Positions 6,392-9,367 of a stretch of DNA of 9,367 nt are shown here, one piece after another. The translations under genes were made by a program, and so were the position numbers. Under the pieces are notes generated by a model. It was not told the DNA's origin, searched no databases, and saw nothing but the letters and a program-made list of their open reading frames with translations. This DNA comes from Deltaproteobacteria bacterium. GTDB taxonomy: Bacteria > Desulfobacterota > Desulfovibrionia > Desulfovibrionales > Desulfovibrionaceae. The number at the start of each line of letters is the position of its first letter. Within the stretch, counting starts at the first letter, position 1. The stretch is from the NCBI GenBank assembly GCA_031280335.1, contig JAITGZ010000063.1:1-9367 (forward strand), read 5' to 3'.

Positions 6392-8512
6392 ATGGGTAAC
6401 AGTGCATATATCACAGCATCGGAGAGCAAAAGCGGCAAATCGGCCATTATGCTCGGCATGATGCAGCTGCTTCTGAAGCGGCTGCGCACAGTGGCTATTT
6501 TTAGGCCTATCATCAACCAGCCCCTGGGTTCCGATACGTTCAACCATGACATACGCCTGCTTATGCAGCATTTCGGCCTGGACATACCTTATGAAGATAC
6601 CCATGCCTATACCCTGGAGGTGGCGCGGGATCTGATTAACCGAGGAGAACGCCCTCTCTTGCTTGAAACAATTTTCAATAAATTTAAACAATTGGAGTCG
6701 CAATACGACTTTGTGCTTTGTGAGGGCACGGATTTTTTAGGCAAGGACGCCGCTGTGGAATTTGAACTCAATATGGAGATCGCGGCCAATCTGGCATGTC
6801 CGGTGGTACTGGTGGTCAACGCCGCCGGCAAGGAACTGGACGATCTGCTTGAGCCCACCAACCTGACCATCAATCTTATGCGCGAAAGCGGGCTGGAAAT
6901 TGCGGCCTGTTTGGTCAATCGTTCGTCCCTGTCCAAGTCCGACTCCGACAAACTGACGCAGACCCTGCACGCGCATAACGTTGCCACTCCAATGACAGTA
7001 AGCGTTTTGCCCGAAGAACCCAAACTGGCCAATCCCACTGTGGGCGACGTGTGCAAATGGATCAACGGCAAAATTCTTTATGGCGAAAAACGGCTGGATA
7101 ACCTGGTGGGGGCGTATCTGGTGGCCGCCATGCAGGTGGGCAATTTTTTGGAACATCTGGTTCCGGACAGCCTGATTGTCACCCCCAGCGACCGCGAAGA
7201 CATTGTGCTGGCTTGCCTGAGCGCACGTCAGTCCTCCGCCTTCCCCAACGTTTCCGGTATCGTACTCAGCGGCGGCATACCCCTGCATTCCAGCGTTAAA
7301 CAGCTCTTGGATAACTGGGAGGGATCCCCCATACCCATCATTGCCACCGAAGGGCATACCTTTCTGACCATGCAAAAGATTAACAGCCTGTACGGTCGGA
7401 TTGAGCCGGAAGACAAGCGTAAAATCTATACCGCCATAGGAATTTTTGAGCAATATGTGGAAGGAGAGGACTTTGCCGGGCGCGTGATCAACCGCAAATC
7501 CTCCAGGATTACCCCCAAAATGTTTGAATACGGATTGCTGGAAAAGGCCAAACGGGACAAAATGCGCATTGTCCTGCCTGAAGGCCAGGATGAGCGCATT
7601 TTGCAAGCCGCTGACGTGCTTTTACGCCGCAATGTGGCAGACCTGATCATTCTCGGAGATCAAGCCAAATTAGCTCAGGATGCGCGCGTCCATGGACTGG
7701 ATTTGAGCAAGGCCGAGGTCATCGACCCCCAAACCTCCGCGTTGCTGGAGGAGTACACCCAGAGCTACCATGAACTGCGCAAACACAAGGGCATAAACCT
7801 GGAGCAAGCGCGCGATATTATGCTTGACCCGACTTATTTCGGCACCATGATGGTGCAAAAGGGTTACGCTGACGGTATGGTCTCCGGAGCGGTCAACACC
7901 ACCGCCCATACCATCCGCCCGGCCTTTGAAATCATCCGCACCAAAACGCAGGGGACCACGGTTTCTTCCGTCTTTTTCATGTGCCTTAAAGACCGGGTGC
8001 TGGTTTTTGGCGATTGCGCCGTCCTGCCCAACCCGACCCCGCAGGAACTGGCCAATATTGCCGTAAACTCCGCCGAAACCGCCGCCGTGTTCGGCATTGA
8101 ACCGCGCGTGGCCATGCTTTCTTACTCCACAGGCAGCTCAGGTAAAGGCGAAGATGTGGACAAGGTCAAGGAAGCCACTTCCTTGGCCAAACAAATGGTC
8201 CCCGACCTGCTTCTGGAAGGACCTCTGCAATATGACGCAGCCATAGACCCCAGGGTGGCCAAGACCAAAATGCCTGACAACCCGGTGGCAGGCAAGGCCA
8301 CAGTCTTCATTTTCCCGGACCTCAACACAGGCAACAACACCTATAAGGCCGTGCAGCGCGCCGCTGACGCCATAGCTGTAGGTCCGGTGCTGCAAGGCCT
8401 GAAAAAACCGGTCAATGACCTGTCGCGCGGGGCCAATGTGGCCGACATCATCAACACAGTGGCCATTACAGCCATTCAAGCACAAGCCGTAAAAGCCGCA
8501 GCCGGGGCTTAG
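6392..8512 (+). CDS. pta: Phosphate acetyltransferase, long DRTGG-domain form
   Basis: Cytoplasmic enzyme converting acetyl-CoA plus phosphate to acetyl phosphate plus CoA. With acetate kinase it gives ATP and acetate, and in reverse it activates acetate. The 706-residue length matches the long E. coli type (714). N-terminal P-loop-like domain (about 1-200) starts with TASESKSGKSA (8-18). A DRTGG regulatory domain follows (about 215-330) with the DREDI stretch at 267-271. The catalytic PTA/PTB domain (about 378-700) includes LPEG (395-398), SYSTGSSGKGE (577-587) and PDLNTGN (642-648). ATG 6392 was chosen because GGAGG lies six bases upstream and the MGNSAYITASE start fits the family; an ATG at 6377 and upstream non-ATG starts are poorer. 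Acetate kinase (ackA), a frequent neighbour, is not next to it. coaBC follows after one base. Confidence 0.95.
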   Translation: MGNSAYITASESKSGKSAIMLGMMQLLLKRLRTVAIFRPIINQPLGSDTFNHDIRLLMQHFGLDIPYEDTHAYTLEVARDLINRGERPLLLETIFNKFKQLESQYDFVLCEGTDFLGKDAAVEFELNMEIAANLACPVVLVVNAAGKELDDLLEPTNLTINLMRESGLEIAACLVNRSSLSKSDSDKLTQTLHAHNVATPMTVSVLPEEPKLANPTVGDVCKWINGKILYGEKRLDNLVGAYLVAAMQVGNFLEHLVPDSLIVTPSDREDIVLACLSARQSSAFPNVSGIVLSGGIPLHSSVKQLLDNWEGSPIPIIATEGHTFLTMQKINSLYGRIEPEDKRKIYTAIGIFEQYVEGEDFAGRVINRKSSRITPKMFEYGLLEKAKRDKMRIVLPEGQDERILQAADVLLRRNVADLIILGDQAKLAQDARVHGLDLSKAEVIDPQTSALLEEYTQSYHELRKHKGINLEQARDIMLDPTYFGTMMVQKGYADGMVSGAVNTTAHTIRPAFEIIRTKTQGTTVSSVFFMCLKDRVLVFGDCAVLPNPTPQELANIAVNSAETAAVFGIEPRVAMLSYSTGSSGKGEDVDKVKEATSLAKQMVPDLLLEGPLQYDAAIDPRVAKTKMPDNPVAGKATVFIFPDLNTGNNTYKAVQRAADAIAVGPVLQGLKKPVNDLSRGANVADIINTVAITAIQAQAVKAAAGA

Positions 8513-8513
8513 A

Positions 8514-9350
8514 GTGGAAGCCCATTTTCCCAAAACCCCTTTTGTGGATAAAAAAATCCACTTGGGCGTCTGCGGTTCCATTGCCGCCTATAAAGCCTTG
8601 GACCTGCTCCGTGCCTTTCACAAGGCGGGGATACGCGTGCGCGTCAGCCTGACCAGAGCGGCGGCGCGCTTTGTAGCCCCTCTGTCTTTTCAGTCTTTGG
8701 GCGCTGAAAAGGTATTCAGGGAAATGTTCACGGATGAATGGGGGAAAGACGGCCTGATGGATGACCCTTTCGGCCATCTGGGGCCTGGAGCTGAGGCGGA
8801 TGCCTTTCTGGTCGCTCCTGCCAGCGCAACCACCTTGGCCCGCCTGGCCTGCGGCCTGGCGGATGAAATGCTCGCCGCCCAAGCCCTGGCTTGGCCAGGC
8901 GCATTGCTGTTGGCCCCGGCCATGAACCCGCGCATGTGGAACAACCAGGCCACCAGAGATAACTGCTCCGTATTGGCACGGCGCGGGCATGTCATTATTC
9001 CGCCTGGATGCGGGCAAGTGGCCTGCGGAGAGGAAGGAGAGGGGAGATTTCCGGATTTACGTCTTGTTTACCTGTATTCTTTACGCGCCCTCTCTCCTCA
9101 GGATCTGGCCGGTAAAAAAATCATGCTCACCCTTGGACCCACACGTGAGCCTTGGGACAGCGTACGCTTCTGGAGCAACCGCTCCACCGGGCTCATGGGC
9201 GCGTCCCTGGCTGTGGCCGCTTGGCTGCGCGGGGCCGAAGTACATGCCATATGCGGGTATCGGCTTGGGGGGCGGCGGTGTTTCGCGTATGTGTGGGAGC
9301 GGCGGCGGTGGCTCCAGGGCGTGGGGCCGGCGCGAGGAAGAGGCGTATGA
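8514..9350 (+). CDS. coaBC: CoaBC (phosphopantothenoylcysteine decarboxylase / phosphopantothenate-cysteine ligase), frame lost near the 3' end
   Basis: Bifunctional enzyme for two steps of coenzyme A synthesis: cysteine ligation to 4'-phosphopantothenate (CoaB) and FMN-dependent decarboxylation (CoaC). The CoaC half (1-195) is intact: FMN-binding GSIAAYKALDLLR (21-33), catalytic His88 in GHL, APAMNPRMW (134-142) and the active-site Cys171 in VACGEEGEGR. The CoaB half begins with TLGPTREPWDSVRFWSNRSTGLMG (206-229, including the conserved Asn222) and runs to GAEVHAICG (240-248). After codon 248 (9255-9257) the sequence turns into Gly/Arg-rich nonsense and stops at 9348-9350. The normal protein is about 400 residues. 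Another frame reads openly from 9260 to the window end, ending in MISAALG, close to the ILAAAVAD motif of CoaB. A one-base deletion or base-call error near 9258 is likely. Start GTG 8514 follows the pta TAG with one base between, indicating coupling; no strong ribosome binding site is seen. Confidence 0.85.
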   Translation: MEAHFPKTPFVDKKIHLGVCGSIAAYKALDLLRAFHKAGIRVRVSLTRAAARFVAPLSFQSLGAEKVFREMFTDEWGKDGLMDDPFGHLGPGAEADAFLVAPASATTLARLACGLADEMLAAQALAWPGALLLAPAMNPRMWNNQATRDNCSVLARRGHVIIPPGCGQVACGEEGEGRFPDLRLVYLYSLRALSPQDLAGKKIMLTLGPTREPWDSVRFWSNRSTGLMGASLAVAAWLRGAEVHAICGYRLGGRRCFAYVWERRRWLQGVGPARGRGV

Positions 9351-9367
9351 TCTCTGCCGCCTTGGGG

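Noticed and set aside
6737..7606. Minus-strand open frame of 289 codons opposite pta
   Set aside because: It is antisense to a conserved enzyme, with no own ribosome binding site or domain.
1..9367. tRNA, rRNA, CRISPR array, phage or defence genes
   Set aside because: No cloverleaf-like segment, no regularly spaced direct repeats and no integrase, nuclease or toxin-like reading frame were seen on either strand.

Overview
The window holds six protein genes, all on the + strand. It looks like a chromosomal stretch of a sulfate-reducing deltaproteobacterium close to Desulfovibrio. This is inferred from moderately high GC, from a full-length DRTGG-type phosphotransacetylase, from the tryptophan-rich style of the CoaBC protein and from the CbpA-type DnaJ next to ClpB. 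No rRNA or marker gene is present to prove the lineage.

Layout. (1) Bases 1-2113: the end of an iron(III) ABC importer operon. An FbpB-like permease lacks its N-terminal ~90 residues and overlaps a short FbpC-like ATPase by 17 bases. The permease homology stops where a 69-base palindromic element (2-70) begins, so the gene looks broken at that point. (2) 2114-2288: a spacer with a hairpin and a run of C-tracts that are G-quadruplex-like on the minus strand, then a possible promoter. (3) 2289-5890: a protein quality-control pair, a zinc-finger-less DnaJ/CbpA co-chaperone followed by the disaggregase ClpB, with a short spacer that has heat-shock-like promoter sequence. (4) 5891-6391: a 500-base gap. 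Its first part is a 145-base MITE-like element with 19-base terminal inverted repeats flanked by TA. The rest is a likely promoter plus a structured leader for pta. (5) 6392-9367: pta (acetyl-CoA to acetyl phosphate) followed after one base by coaBC (coenzyme A synthesis). The coaBC frame is lost at about 9255-9270, just before the window end.

How it fits together. The Fbp pair would move ferric iron inward, DnaJ delivers aggregated clients to DnaK/ClpB, and pta-coaBC joins CoA production with the main CoA-ester energy reaction. I found no defence system, CRISPR array, tRNA or clear new system. The most notable items are the two small non-coding repeat elements, the two genes that look damaged near the window ends, and the pta leader.
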